Source: Hyphobacterium sp. CCMP332 (lineage in GTDB: Bacteria > Bacteroidota > Bacteroidia > Cytophagales > CCMP332). From it: a stretch of 64,000 nt of DNA. Positions within the stretch are counted from its first letter, which is position 1; every line of letters begins with the position of its first letter. The notes beneath the pieces are model-generated. The model searched no databases and was not told where the DNA came from. It saw nothing but the letters and a program-made list of their open reading frames with translations. The position numbers and the translations under genes are program-made. The DNA is taken from contig CP058647.1 of assembly GCA_014323545.1 (NCBI GenBank), positions 1,776,001 through 1,840,000 on the forward strand, written 5' to 3'. This document shows, piece by piece, positions 1-9,479 of this stretch.

Positions 1-1705
1 GTTTTTTACTTTCGTAGCTGACTGATGATGTGCTCAGGGTTTTCTTTTCTTCTTTAACATCTTCATCTTCTTCAACAAATATTGGAGTTCCGTCCTCTTT
101 AAGAGTGATTTCTTTGTTTTGATAGGCAACCAGGTCACTACCTCTTCTCAGACTCATCGATTCTACGTATTTCCAATATCCCGGAGATTCTATTCTCAAC
201 ATGTACATATCATTTTCTTTGGCGAGAAACACGGTAAGTCCGCGATCAATTTCCACATTCATTTTATCAATCATCTCACCGCTTTTCATATGCTCAAGTG
301 AAACCGTAAAATTTTCTAATGGCTCAAGTCCGTTCTCTGTTTCTTTCTTTACAAACACGTTTAGAGATATTTGATTAAAGTCCATGTAATAAATATCGGT
401 TGCACCTTTGGTTCCCATCCGGTGCGAAGAAAAATAGGCTCTTCTGCCATCTGCTGTCCAGGTAAAATAAATATCATCATAAGCAGAATTAATTGGCATT
501 GCCAGATTTTCAGGTGATGTCCAATTACCTTCTTCCAATGTAGACTTGAACACATCGTAGCCACCGACATCTTTGTGGCCTCGCGAACTAAAGTAAATAG
601 TAGGCTCATCATAAAGCACAAAGGGAGCATCTTCATCAAAAGCAGTATTGATCACGGGCCCCAGGTTCTCGGGTTCGGACCATTTTCCTTTATCGTCCTT
701 TTTGGAGAGGTATAAATCAAGGCCTCCATATCCACCGGGTCTGTTACTGGAAAAGATTAATGTATTTTTATCAGGAAACATCGAAGCACTTGGCTCCCAA
801 TATTTAGAATTTATGCTTTTGGGAAAGCTTTTTCCAATCTCCCATTTGCCATTTACTTTTTCAACAACAAAGATGTCCCCATTATTTGATCTCGAATCGT
901 AGATCAATCCCAAATCATTGGAAGGCGCAATGTATAATGGAGCCACGTCTGCAAAAATGTCTTCGGTAATTACAATTTCAACAGGTTTTGACCATACATC
1001 TTGCTCGATCATCCTGGAATGGAAAAGCCTTTCCGCAAATTCGCCTTCTTCTACTTCTATTTTTGAAGAAAAATATAGTTCATCACCGGCCGCGTTGATT
1101 ACAGGGGCGTATTCAGGCCTTTCAGAGTTGATAACCTCACCGGCATTTTCCAAAGCAACTCTATTTGGGTTTCGTGACAATTGAATACCGTATTCGCATG
1201 AGGCAATTAACTTTTTAATGGCATCCTCAATACTTATTGGTTCCTCAAGTGTAGCTGCAGAACCACCATAAATTGCAGGAAGCACGACCTCCGCCTCTAA
1301 AGTCCTGTCAAAATTATCGAGACTGGCTTTATAGGTATCTATGTACGACTGATAATTTATAATGGCTTTTCCAAAAGTATGATCCAGATGATAGGCCCTG
1401 GCAAGATAAAATATCCGGTGCAGGTTTTCTGAAGGATCTTCAAGGCTACCCACCTGTACAATTAATCTAAGCGCTTCTTCTTCTTCCTGTGTAAATAAAT
1501 AGCATAAGGCTAATCTGTACTTATAAAAATCATTCTCCATTTCAGAATAATAAAGATCGTGAAAGCTTTTTTTAGCATCTTCAAAATAACCTTCTTCAAA
1601 TAATCTTTCAGCCTCTTCTAAATTCTGAGATTTTGCAGATTGGAGAAAAAGGAATTGAATAAACAGGGCTAATACAATTGGGATATTTAACGAAAGCGAC
1701 TTCAT
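1..1705 (-). CDS. PorE/OmpA-family-like TPR + PD40 beta-propeller envelope protein (C-terminus outside window)
   Basis: One open frame of 568 codons runs from an ATG at 1705 to the left edge with no stop, so the protein is truncated by the window. Residues 1-27 form a signal peptide ending in ...QSAKSQ. Residues about 28-150 are helical and TPR-like. From about residue 200 there are PD40/WD40-like blades, recognisable by repeated IFSSNRPGG, YFSSRGHKDVGGYD and YFSSHRMG motifs. After about residue 435 comes a beta-rich region like the carboxypeptidase-regulatory domain of PorE-type proteins. By family knowledge, the missing part probably carries an OmpA-like peptidoglycan-binding domain. PorE links the type IX secretion machinery to the cell wall; many paralogues of unknown role share this architecture, so the exact role is uncertain. 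The 99 bases upstream hold no clear promoter. Confidence 0.75.
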   Translation of the reverse strand, partial: MKSLSLNIPIVLALFIQFLFLQSAKSQNLEEAERLFEEGYFEDAKKSFHDLYYSEMENDFYKYRLALCYLFTQEEEEALRLIVQVGSLEDPSENLHRIFYLARAYHLDHTFGKAIINYQSYIDTYKASLDNFDRTLEAEVVLPAIYGGSAATLEEPISIEDAIKKLIASCEYGIQLSRNPNRVALENAGEVINSERPEYAPVINAAGDELYFSSKIEVEEGEFAERLFHSRMIEQDVWSKPVEIVITEDIFADVAPLYIAPSNDLGLIYDSRSNNGDIFVVEKVNGKWEIGKSFPKSINSKYWEPSASMFPDKNTLIFSSNRPGGYGGLDLYLSKKDDKGKWSEPENLGPVINTAFDEDAPFVLYDEPTIYFSSRGHKDVGGYDVFKSTLEEGNWTSPENLAMPINSAYDDIYFTWTADGRRAYFSSHRMGTKGATDIYYMDFNQISLNVFVKKETENGLEPLENFTVSLEHMKSGEMIDKMNVEIDRGLTVFLAKENDMYMLRIESPGYWKYVESMSLRRGSDLVAYQNKEITLKEDGTPIFVEEDEDVKEEKKTLSTSSVSYESKK

Positions 1706-1804
1706 TACACACAATGAGTTTACCGATAATTCAACATGAATATATGAAGATTTTCATCTTATCGCAATTATACTAGATTACTTAACCAGTTGCTTTGCAC
1801 TATT

Positions 1805-2752
1805 TCATGATGGCATTGCCAAAATAAAACTGAGCTCTATTAACTCTTTCAGACTTCGATTTAAAGAAATAATATTATCGGATAAGTCTTTTTTCAAATT
1901 GAATGAAGCATAATCTGTATTCCAGTATTGATTCAAATAAACATGTTTTCTTCTGATTGAAAGCGATATGGGTTTCGAGGATGCAGACTTTATTTTGGCA
2001 ACTTTATTAAGCACCAACTGATCAAGTATGTTTTGCGGATTTTCTATTGGGGTGTAAAAATTATATTGTCTTTTTAATCCAATGTCATCGCTGCTCAATG
2101 GTTTCCATTTGGCGTTGGATTTATAATATTGGTCCAAGCGGATCAGATCCTCGTCTTCTCCTTTCTCAACTACAACAATTCCATTTAAATGAGGGACCAG
2201 GTTTTTGACCATTATTTGAATTCCTGTATATCCGTTAAACACAGAACGACTGGATATCATACTTAAAGGCGATTCACCGACTTTATCGATGTATTCAGCT
2301 TCTACAAACCAGGCAATAAAAGGCAGTTTTTTTGCAATCCCCGAAAAGAAATGTTTACCATTTAAATTGCTCAATGAAAATGGATAAAGACGGCTTGCCT
2401 GAAACTCTCTTAAATGTGGTTTGGCTTTATATTCATATTCGATGTTCCAGGTGTTTAAATGGATTAACAAAGGAATGCTGAGCGCAGATATTTCAGCATA
2501 ATTATAGATTGGATTTTTTAGCTGAAAATAGGCAAAATAAAAAGCGCCAATTCCAAGAATTCCTGGAATTAAGGACAGCTCAAAGCTATAATCAAATGCA
2601 GAAAAGTATAGTGCTATTGCCAGAAGGATAAATGCAATTGAAACAATAATTAAAAACCGTCTGAGTTTGAGCTGAAAATACAACTTTTTAAGTCGTGCCC
2701 ATTCGGCAGGAAAACTTTCCTGAAATTCATTAATCAAGCTTGCATCATCCAT
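1805..2752 (-). CDS. DUF3137-like membrane protein
   Basis: A 315-residue protein. A soluble N-terminal stretch is followed by two membrane segments at about residues 33-50 and 57-76, then a large soluble domain. The domain has the pattern I associate with DUF3137: a FSG-containing strand (HFFSGIAKK), then a YNFYTPIENPQNILDQL segment (the FxVYsddp-like part), then a final helix. The function of this family is not known. The gene overlaps the end of the upstream ligase gene by 8 bases and is the last gene of the polysaccharide run, so it is probably translated together with it. That position suggests, but does not prove, a role in envelope polysaccharide. Confidence 0.6.
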   Translation of the reverse strand: MDDASLINEFQESFPAEWARLKKLYFQLKLRRFLIIVSIAFILLAIALYFSAFDYSFELSLIPGILGIGAFYFAYFQLKNPIYNYAEISALSIPLLIHLNTWNIEYEYKAKPHLREFQASRLYPFSLSNLNGKHFFSGIAKKLPFIAWFVEAEYIDKVGESPLSMISSRSVFNGYTGIQIMVKNLVPHLNGIVVVEKGEDEDLIRLDQYYKSNAKWKPLSSDDIGLKRQYNFYTPIENPQNILDQLVLNKVAKIKSASSKPISLSIRRKHVYLNQYWNTDYASFNLKKDLSDNIISLNRSLKELIELSFILAMPS

Positions 2753-4049
2753 TTTTAAATTGGGCTTTTATCCATGCGATGATACTATTGTTGTTTCCGG
2801 GAACACTGAAGAAATGAAATACCGAATAGAATAATGCAAAAAAGAATATCCCCCAACGTCTTCCAAACATTGATTCTGATAGAATACACAAGGCAAACAA
2901 AGCGACAAAGGCAAGAAACACATCATTGTTATAGTCAAAGGCTTTTTTCGCAGAATAAATAAGCAATAAAATCAAAAGAGCCAGTCCGGGTAAGCCTATT
3001 TGACCAATTGTATTTAAATATTGGTTATGACTGTTAAACCTGTGAAACAGCGCTGCATCAATAGAGCGCGATTTATAACATTTTAATAACTCTGCTTTTA
3101 AATCTCCGGCACCAACCCCCAAAACTGGCGATTGAGAAAAGACTTCAATTGAACATTTCCATTTTTCAATTCTGATAGATCTACCTCCGTATTGGTCAGT
3201 TTGATAATTGGATTTTGGATTTAGCGCTTCTTCAAATCGTTTTTTATTGACTGGGTTAAAAACTATAATGACCATTGCGGTTATTAGGAAAAAACTGAAA
3301 GAAAGGCCTTGATAAATAAATTTTCGGTTTTTTAATGCCAGGATGACGTTGTAAACCGCAAAAATCAGAAAGAAGGCCAGGGTGGTCATTCTGGATGATA
3401 GCATTATCATGTAAATAAATAAGAGTACGATCAGCAGAATTTGGGCAATCCCCGTTTTGTAAACCCTTTGTATTTCAAATAAGAAAAACAGGGCCATTGC
3501 TATAAACATGGAGAAATATAAAGGTTGAACCCCCACACCGCTTACCAAACTTTCATAACTGAGGGCTAACCAATTAAACTCAAACGCTCCTCCATTAAAC
3601 ATGCTTGAAACAGAATAAACTACTGTAAACAATGCGAGCAATGAAACTGAAATTATAAAATGCCATTTCAGCTTTTCTAATTGAAAAGTGTCAATCTTAG
3701 GGCCCATTGCAAAAAACAATGGGAAAAAACCGATGGCCGCCAGCTTTTCAACTTCTTTAAATGCGGTCTGTTTATCTTCGGAGTATAACACGCTTACCAA
3801 GTATAAAATCCAGAATATTAAAGGGAATAAAACGGCAGGGTTTCTTATGGCTTGTTTAAAATCAGATACCAAAGTATTGCTACATAGAGCATTTATTCCA
3901 ATGAGCAATAAAAAGGGATTATTGTATTCCGGAGGTAGTAGAATGGTCATTAATGCTCCTGAAACAAAGTAAAAATGAAGCCTCTTTTTAAGCTCGGAGT
4001 TTTTATTAAAAAGATTGGCGATATTGTTTTTTTCCAGATCAGTAAGCAT
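2745..4049 (-). CDS. O-antigen ligase/polymerase family protein (Wzy/WaaL-like)
   Basis: A 434-residue multi-spanning membrane protein with about ten to twelve hydrophobic segments and a large loop before the last ones, as in the O-antigen ligase (Wzy_C) family. The loop contains a GGRSIRIEKWKCSIEVF segment followed by SPVLGVGAGDLK and HNQYLNTIGQIGLPG; the G-x-G-x-GD and HNxYL patterns are typical. These enzymes polymerise repeat units or ligate glycans on undecaprenyl carriers at the periplasmic face. I chose the ATG at 4049; a longer reading to 4124 would run deeper into the upstream gene. It overlaps the sugar transferase gene by 11 bases. Polymerase and ligase cannot be told apart from sequence, but the Wzx flippase in the same run favours a polymerase role. 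Confidence 0.8.
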   Translation of the reverse strand: MLTDLEKNNIANLFNKNSELKKRLHFYFVSGALMTILLPPEYNNPFLLLIGINALCSNTLVSDFKQAIRNPAVLFPLIFWILYLVSVLYSEDKQTAFKEVEKLAAIGFFPLFFAMGPKIDTFQLEKLKWHFIISVSLLALFTVVYSVSSMFNGGAFEFNWLALSYESLVSGVGVQPLYFSMFIAMALFFLFEIQRVYKTGIAQILLIVLLFIYMIMLSSRMTTLAFFLIFAVYNVILALKNRKFIYQGLSFSFFLITAMVIIVFNPVNKKRFEEALNPKSNYQTDQYGGRSIRIEKWKCSIEVFSQSPVLGVGAGDLKAELLKCYKSRSIDAALFHRFNSHNQYLNTIGQIGLPGLALLILLLIYSAKKAFDYNNDVFLAFVALFALCILSESMFGRRWGIFFFALFYSVFHFFSVPGNNNSIIAWIKAQFKNG

Positions 4050-5436
4050 AATCCTGCTTTTTGAAGGCAAGCAAAGCAGTTTCAAATATAATTTTAATAT
4101 CCAACCATAATGACCAATGCTCAATATAAATTTTATCCATTTTTACCCGGGTTTTCATAAGAGCAGGGTCAGCTGTTTCGCCGCGATAACCATTTACCTG
4201 TGCCAGTCCTGTAATACCTGGTTTAACAAAATGCCTGATCATGTAATTATCGATGGTTTGCGAATAAGCGGCCGTTTGAAAAAGCATATGTGGCCTGGGG
4301 CCAACTATGGACATCTCACCGATTAAAACATTAAAAAACTGGGGCAGCTCGTCAAGGCTGGTTTTTCGTAATAAACTTCCAATCCTTGTTATTCTTCTAT
4401 CATCTTTGCTGGCCTGAATGGAATCGGATAACTGGTTTACAACCATGGTCCTGAGTTTGTACACTTTAAACACATTATTCTTAAATCCTGACCTGCTTTG
4501 AACAAAAAAGCCGGGCCCTTTTGAATCAATTTTTATAATTATTACCAAAATTGGAATTAACCAGGAAAGAATAAATACGATTACAATAAAAGAAAAAAGA
4601 ATATCAAAGGCCCTTTTTATAAACCGGTTAAAGGGATCAGTTAAAGGATCACTTAAAGTAGATAATACGGGAATATTATTATAGAATTCCAGTTTGACCC
4701 TTTTGTAATAAAATGACCTGAAATCGGGTATTAGCGAAAAACGAATTAAATTATTCTGACAAAATTCATTTATTTTTTCAACAGATTGAGTTTCTGTATC
4801 TGGAAGAGAACAATAGACTTCATCTATTTCATTTGATATTAAGTAATCATCCAGCTCATCCAAATTCCCGATTATTTCCTTGCTTTTAGAATTTGAGGCA
4901 TCAAAAAAGCCCAAACATTTAGATCCTAATTCAGGATGCTCAGAAAAATACTGATATAGCTCTTTTCCCACTTCTCCAAAGCCCACGATTATGACTTTTT
5001 TCTGAAATAAGCCTTTGCTCTGCGATACTCTAAAAAAGAAATGCATTCCCAACCGCCAGACAAACATGATGGACAGATAAATAAGGAAGGAAGAAAAGAA
5101 AAACTGTCTGGAGATGTCTTTTCGCTCCGCCAAAATGAAATAAACAGTCATAATGGCCAGGTGAAAAATAAATACCTTTAAAATGTTAAATAATAGTTTT
5201 CTTGTTTGTACAAAACGAAAAGGGCGGTAAAAACTAAAGCCTATGCTTATAAGAACCCAACTCAGATTATATACAAGAAATAAGGGGTAATAGAGTGGCC
5301 GAAAATAGTCCTCATCAAATATTAATTCGATTGAATTAAAGCGAATAACAAATGCCAGTACAAAAGCCAGATTGACAACAACTAAGTCGCCGGAAAAATA
5401 AAGAACTCGAAGAAACCTGTTATACTGTTTTCCCAC
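4039..5436 (-). CDS. Undecaprenyl-phosphate sugar phosphotransferase (WcaJ/WbaP type, polyprenol glycosylphosphotransferase)
   Basis: Starts glycan assembly by moving a sugar-1-phosphate from a nucleotide sugar to undecaprenyl phosphate. It is 465 residues long: four N-terminal membrane helices, a CoA-binding-like Rossmann region (IIVGFGEVGKELYQYF) near residues 148-163, a fifth membrane helix at about 280-300, and the C-terminal catalytic domain. Hallmarks of the bacterial sugar transferase domain are present: KLRTM, LRKTSLDELPQ (catalytic Asp-Glu pair), GEMSIVGPRPH and KPGITGLAQVNGYRGET. The likely start is GTG at 5436; an in-frame stop lies 24 bases upstream and no ATG fits. It follows a 53-base gap that contains a possible -7 promoter element. 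The sugar it uses cannot be read from the sequence. Confidence 0.9.
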   Translation of the reverse strand: MGKQYNRFLRVLYFSGDLVVVNLAFVLAFVIRFNSIELIFDEDYFRPLYYPLFLVYNLSWVLISIGFSFYRPFRFVQTRKLLFNILKVFIFHLAIMTVYFILAERKDISRQFFFSSFLIYLSIMFVWRLGMHFFFRVSQSKGLFQKKVIIVGFGEVGKELYQYFSEHPELGSKCLGFFDASNSKSKEIIGNLDELDDYLISNEIDEVYCSLPDTETQSVEKINEFCQNNLIRFSLIPDFRSFYYKRVKLEFYNNIPVLSTLSDPLTDPFNRFIKRAFDILFSFIVIVFILSWLIPILVIIIKIDSKGPGFFVQSRSGFKNNVFKVYKLRTMVVNQLSDSIQASKDDRRITRIGSLLRKTSLDELPQFFNVLIGEMSIVGPRPHMLFQTAAYSQTIDNYMIRHFVKPGITGLAQVNGYRGETADPALMKTRVKMDKIYIEHWSLWLDIKIIFETALLAFKKQDYAY

Positions 5437-5452
5437 AATGATTATTCTCAGG

Positions 5453-5460
5453 CAAATTTA
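5453..5460 (-). promoter_or_regulatory. Candidate -7 promoter element before the sugar transferase gene
   Basis: On the minus strand the sequence reads TAAATTTG, matching the Bacteroidota -7 consensus TAnnTTTG. It lies in the only sizeable gap (53 bases) of the polysaccharide run and 17 bases before the GTG start. No TTG is found about 19 bases further upstream, so the -33 part is missing and the call is weak. Confidence 0.3.
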
Positions 5461-5489
5461 TCATTATTTAAAGATTTGCCTTAAAAGAA

Positions 5490-6584
5490 TCAATTACATA
5501 GGGACAAAAATAGATTTTCATACCTTGAGTTAATTTCAGGCTCATTGAATTTTTCTCGAATCTTGGCCAAATTATTTTCAAGCATCGTTTTTCTATCAAT
5601 TTCATTATTATTAATACTATTTGATATATCTGATTCACTTTGAAAATAAAGGGCATCGTTGCCGAGTATACTTTTATTAAAAATGTTGTCATGGGCGCAA
5701 ATTAATGCTGAGGAGGCCATGGCTTCCAATAATGATGGATTTGTGCCTCCCACAGAATGGCCGTGAAAATACATTTTTGAAAAATACCTCAAATTGTTCA
5801 AGGCTTCCTGATTATAAACAGCACCAAGAAAGCGAATACTTTTTTCGTTAAACCGGGTTTTTATATAGGCCCCGTAGCTTTTATTAATACTTCCAATCAC
5901 AATAAAAGGCAGTTCGCTTTTGCTCTGACAATAGCCCTCCAAAATTGTCTCAATATTGTTTTCAGGCTCCATTCTGGCGATAAGCAAATAATATTTATCA
6001 GAAACGAGTTGATATTCACCCAATACGGATTTGTCAGCATTATTAAATACACGTGCTCCATATGGGATATAAGTAGAGTCTTTGTTCAATTCTGATTTGA
6101 GATGTTCTTGTATACCAATTGAATCTGCAACTAGGTGATCGCCGCTATTGGCAGCAATTCTTTCGGACCATTTCAAGAATTTCTGAACGGGTTTTGAATA
6201 CTTGCTGCGCTTCCATTCCAAACCATCCATGTTTGTGACAATCAATGAATTTTTGGAAAATAAAAAGTTCCAGATAGCACTTGAGGTATATCCCAATTGT
6301 AAAATAATGTCAAATTTTGATTTTCGGGAGTGAAGAATACAATTCAAATCGTAAATAAACTGCCCGGCCGTGCCGATTTTGTTTTCAGGATCAAAACGAG
6401 GAATGATATTTATACCATTCCATATCTTCTCCTTATTGGGATGCAGGCTTGAATTATAAACACTTACAATATGGCCTTTGTCTGCAAGATACAATGCGAG
6501 GCTTTCGGCAAACTGTTCGAATCCACCGTATGAATTTGGTATCCCCCGGCTTCCCAAAATCCCAATTTTTAATTTCTTTTTCAT
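5490..6584 (-). CDS. DUF1972-containing glycosyltransferase (GT4-like)
   Basis: A 364-residue GT-B glycosyltransferase. The N-terminal signature (residues about 6-25) KIGILGSRGIPNSYGGFEQ is characteristic of DUF1972 proteins, often annotated as rhamnosyltransferases. The C-terminal half has LLIARMEPENNIETILEG and the acceptor/donor site FHGHSVGGTNPSLLEAMA with the expected Glu. It is probably cytosolic and extends the lipid-linked repeat unit. The start at 6584 overlaps the stop of the upstream glycosyltransferase by four bases (ATGA). Donor and acceptor sugars are unknown. Confidence 0.88.
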   Translation of the reverse strand: MKKKLKIGILGSRGIPNSYGGFEQFAESLALYLADKGHIVSVYNSSLHPNKEKIWNGINIIPRFDPENKIGTAGQFIYDLNCILHSRKSKFDIILQLGYTSSAIWNFLFSKNSLIVTNMDGLEWKRSKYSKPVQKFLKWSERIAANSGDHLVADSIGIQEHLKSELNKDSTYIPYGARVFNNADKSVLGEYQLVSDKYYLLIARMEPENNIETILEGYCQSKSELPFIVIGSINKSYGAYIKTRFNEKSIRFLGAVYNQEALNNLRYFSKMYFHGHSVGGTNPSLLEAMASSALICAHDNIFNKSILGNDALYFQSESDISNSINNNEIDRKTMLENNLAKIREKFNEPEINSRYENLFLSLCN

Positions 6585-7666
6585 GAATTGAAATTCAAGA
6601 TTAATCCAGCCAGTGAATCGGCACTTTTATCCCAGCTGTATTTGCTTTCAATTTGTTCGGCGATTGCCCCCAGATCTGTTTTTATATGTCCATTTAGAAA
6701 TCCCAAGATCGTCTCTTGCAGCTCGCTTTGATTCTCCGGGTTTATATGTCCCTCACCAAAAAAATCATATTCGCGCATGCTCGTTTTATTTGAGCAAATG
6801 ACCGGTTTCATTCTCAAAGCGGCTTCCAAAGGAGGTATTCCAAAACCTTCCGCTGAAGATGGATATACAAAGAGACAACATGCATCGATCAAATTATTTT
6901 TCTCTTCTTCGCTGATGTTCTCCTTTATAATTATGGAGCCGGGATGTACTCTGAGTATTTCTTTTTTCAAAGAATTAAATGTAGTGTTTGCTATGCTCTC
7001 CTTTCCTACGATTATCAGTTTATATCCTTTTTCAAAAAGCCCGAGGTTTTTCATTGCAGCCAAAAGCATATGATGATTTTTTCTGGGTTCAATTCTGCTT
7101 ACATATAATAAATATGCTTCATCTGGCTTATCCGTCTTTAACACTTCAACATTATTCACTCCATTAAAGGTAATGTGAATGTCCTTTTTATTAATCTTAT
7201 AAAAATGAGCTATTTCATTTTTTGAATACCGGGATACCGTCGTTAATAAATCTGAATTTTTAGCAGATCGCTTAAAAAGCAAGTGCTTACTGAGTCGGTA
7301 GGAAAGAGGAAAATACTGAGGAAACCTTTCGAATAACACATCATGACAGGTTACAATGTATTTGCAGGCTTTAAACAAAGGGGATATGTATTGAAAATGC
7401 GCCCAATCTATTTTGTTTTGCTTAATCAAACTTGGGTACTCAAATAGCAATCTCGAATACTTATTTGTAGACTTTAATTGAAGGTATTCATTTCCATCAC
7501 CAAATATTATCTTTAGTGTGCCAATATTATGTGCTGCAAAATAAAATTGGAATTTATCCGAATATTTATTGATAAGCGCTTTGTAAATATTTTCAATGAA
7601 TGTTCTGGACCCTTGAAACTCTCCATCAAAGACATGCGCATCTACAAGAATTTTTATTCTGGACAT
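6581..7666 (-). CDS. Glycosyltransferase family 4 protein
   Basis: 361 residues with the GT-B fold. Features include a N-terminal HFQYISPLFKA/VTCHDVLFERFP region, YVSRIEPRKNHHMLLAA at the start of the nucleotide-sugar domain, and VYPSSAEGFGIPPLEAA with the E-x7-E pattern of family GT4. It shares one base with the stop of the preceding GT2 gene and four with the next gene, so the block is translated as a unit. It probably adds one sugar of the repeat unit; specificity cannot be inferred. Confidence 0.9.
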   Translation of the reverse strand: MSRIKILVDAHVFDGEFQGSRTFIENIYKALINKYSDKFQFYFAAHNIGTLKIIFGDGNEYLQLKSTNKYSRLLFEYPSLIKQNKIDWAHFQYISPLFKACKYIVTCHDVLFERFPQYFPLSYRLSKHLLFKRSAKNSDLLTTVSRYSKNEIAHFYKINKKDIHITFNGVNNVEVLKTDKPDEAYLLYVSRIEPRKNHHMLLAAMKNLGLFEKGYKLIIVGKESIANTTFNSLKKEILRVHPGSIIIKENISEEEKNNLIDACCLFVYPSSAEGFGIPPLEAALRMKPVICSNKTSMREYDFFGEGHINPENQSELQETILGFLNGHIKTDLGAIAEQIESKYSWDKSADSLAGLILNFNS

Positions 7667-8568
7667 TACAATTTCCCTGTTTTACCAATGATGAAATGAC
7701 TTAGCCCAAGCATGATACCTTGTGCTCTTTTAAAACGCATGCTAATAATTCTGAGTAAAAACCTAAAAATGTGCATTAAGATATTTACTAAAAGAAGTTG
7801 AGCTTCAAATTCTTTTCTGTAGATCAACCCATTTCTTGTGTAATAGTATTCAGCGATCATGCCCTTGCCAATGCTGGTACTTCCTTTATCCCAGACTTTT
7901 ACATTATAGTTTATTTTTAGATCGACATTCTTTTGCCTTGCGAGCTTACACCAGTGTGTTTCTTCCCAATAGAGAAAATATTTTTCAGGAAAGAGATCCA
8001 GAACTTTCAATAGCTCACATGAAAAAAACATACTTCCTCCATTGATATAATCGAAGCGCTTATTGCTGTTTTTTATAAACTCCACGGTAGCCGATAGCTT
8101 TTTTACTCTCGCCACACCTAAATGAAGCATTTTGTCTTTGGAATTGGCCATATAGGTCGGTGTTGCCTGAATTTGAATACCCGTTTTTGCGCCCGTTAAT
8201 TCCAGCAAAGCATTTTTTGAAACAATCATATCCGGATTTAGTAACCAGATAAACTCATTTTTTTTGTTTTTTAATTGATTGAGTACAATATTATTGCCTC
8301 CCCCAAATCCAAGGTTTTCCCTGGATTTTAGCAGAACGATTGAATTTATCTTAAGTGGTAAAGGATTTGAAGCTTCCACCAAGGAAAAATTAGATTGTGT
8401 ATTCCCCCAGCTTAATAGTTTTTCAATCTCTTCATTTTTTGACAGGTTATCCAGAATATAAACATTAAAGTTTGGATAGTCCATTTGCAATAGACTCTCA
8501 ACACATTCTATACAATCATCAGAAGAGTTGAAATTGATAATTACAATATGTACCAGCGGAGTATCTAT
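7666..8568 (-). CDS. Glycosyltransferase family 2 protein with a probable ATA start
   Basis: A GT-A glycosyltransferase. The first beta-strand of the fold (VHIVIINFNSSDDCIECVE) is encoded upstream of the first conventional start at 8490, so the real gene must begin earlier. In that frame the nearest upstream stop is TAA at 8575-8577 and no ATG, GTG or TTG lies between it and the strand. ATA at 8566-8568 overlaps the stop TAG of the upstream gene (ATAG), just like the ATGA junctions of this run, and would give MDTPLVHIVII and 300 residues. CTG at 8554-8556 is the alternative. Later motifs are RENLGFGGGNN and WLLNPDMIV (the metal-binding DxD equivalent NPD), then NGGSMFFSCELL and YWEETHWC. A short hydrophobic tail may touch the membrane. 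Confidence 0.82.
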   Translation of the reverse strand: MDTPLVHIVIINFNSSDDCIECVESLLQMDYPNFNVYILDNLSKNEEIEKLLSWGNTQSNFSLVEASNPLPLKINSIVLLKSRENLGFGGGNNIVLNQLKNKKNEFIWLLNPDMIVSKNALLELTGAKTGIQIQATPTYMANSKDKMLHLGVARVKKLSATVEFIKNSNKRFDYINGGSMFFSCELLKVLDLFPEKYFLYWEETHWCKLARQKNVDLKINYNVKVWDKGSTSIGKGMIAEYYYTRNGLIYRKEFEAQLLLVNILMHIFRFLLRIISMRFKRAQGIMLGLSHFIIGKTGKL

Positions 8569-9479
8569 TTCGAATTAAAGATTAATTGTTTCAGCTTTTT
8601 CGCCTTGTTAATAATTCTTAAATGAATAGGCGGCATGCTGTTAGTAATTTCTAAAAATCTTGTCTCTGCCTTTTTATCGATATTGAGGTGATTGGGAAAA
8701 GCTTTAAAGTCAAAGGATTCCAAAGGAAGATTTGCAAGAGGATTATTTGGGTCAATTGAATGTGTGGCCCTATTTCCAAAACCAATATTGGAAATGAGAT
8801 TATAATTGGGGATCACAGATACTCCGCCATAAATTATATTTGAATAGGTCCATTGGAAATCCCAGGTGTCAACGCCATTGTAAATTTTTCTGTAAAGTTT
8901 TATATAGCGATCTCTCAAGGCTTTGTCTTTGATTATATCATCGAGGTATTTTCCAGAGCTAAATTCATCAAAACGTTTCATTTCCGGATCGTATAGATCC
9001 CATGCCCTTTTCCATGTTGCCCAGCCCCAGATATTTGGAAGTCGGGAAAAATAAACGCTCTCATCTCCATTACCCCCTGATATTTGCAGATTGGAACCAG
9101 AGATATGCATGACTTTAGGGTTCTCGCGATAGTATTTAAGAGCGTTCTCGCAATATTTAAAAAAACTTTCATCCGGCAAACAATCGTCTTCGAGGATAAT
9201 GCCTTCATTTTCATTGTCAAAAAACCAATTAATGGCCCCTATGACTCCTTTTTTACAACCGAGATTTTTATCTCTCCAAAGGAATTCGGTCTTTGTCGCT
9301 TTGGTTTTATCTAGCACTAATTTTCGTGTGGCTTCAACCAGCTCCTTATTAACAGGGTTATTCGGCCCATCACCGGCGACATACAGTTTTTGCGGTTTTG
9401 AGGCCAATATGCGATCAAGAACCCTGGCTGTAGTATCCGGACGATTAAAAACGATAAATAAGATGGGTGCCCTGCTCAT
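8565..9479 (-). CDS. Nucleotide-diphospho-sugar transferase (HlpA-like GT-A glycosyltransferase)
   Basis: 304 residues. The N-terminal pattern PILFIVFNRPDTTARVLDRI, the YVAGDGP strand, WRDKNLGCKKGV and INWFFDNENEGIILEDDC are typical of the family annotated as hemolytic protein HlpA-like or GT-A sugar transferase; EDDC holds the metal-binding acidic residues. A WGWATWKRAWD motif follows. The role is probably addition of one sugar in the cytosol. ATG at 9479 overlaps the upstream methyltransferase stop by four bases (ATGA). Confidence 0.85.
   Translation of the reverse strand: MSRAPILFIVFNRPDTTARVLDRILASKPQKLYVAGDGPNNPVNKELVEATRKLVLDKTKATKTEFLWRDKNLGCKKGVIGAINWFFDNENEGIILEDDCLPDESFFKYCENALKYYRENPKVMHISGSNLQISGGNGDESVYFSRLPNIWGWATWKRAWDLYDPEMKRFDEFSSGKYLDDIIKDKALRDRYIKLYRKIYNGVDTWDFQWTYSNIIYGGVSVIPNYNLISNIGFGNRATHSIDPNNPLANLPLESFDFKAFPNHLNIDKKAETRFLEITNSMPPIHLRIINKAKKLKQLIFNSK

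Noticed and set aside
5468-5692. 74-codon minus-strand frame
   Set aside because: Overlaps the end of the DUF1972 glycosyltransferase in another frame and has no signal or motif.
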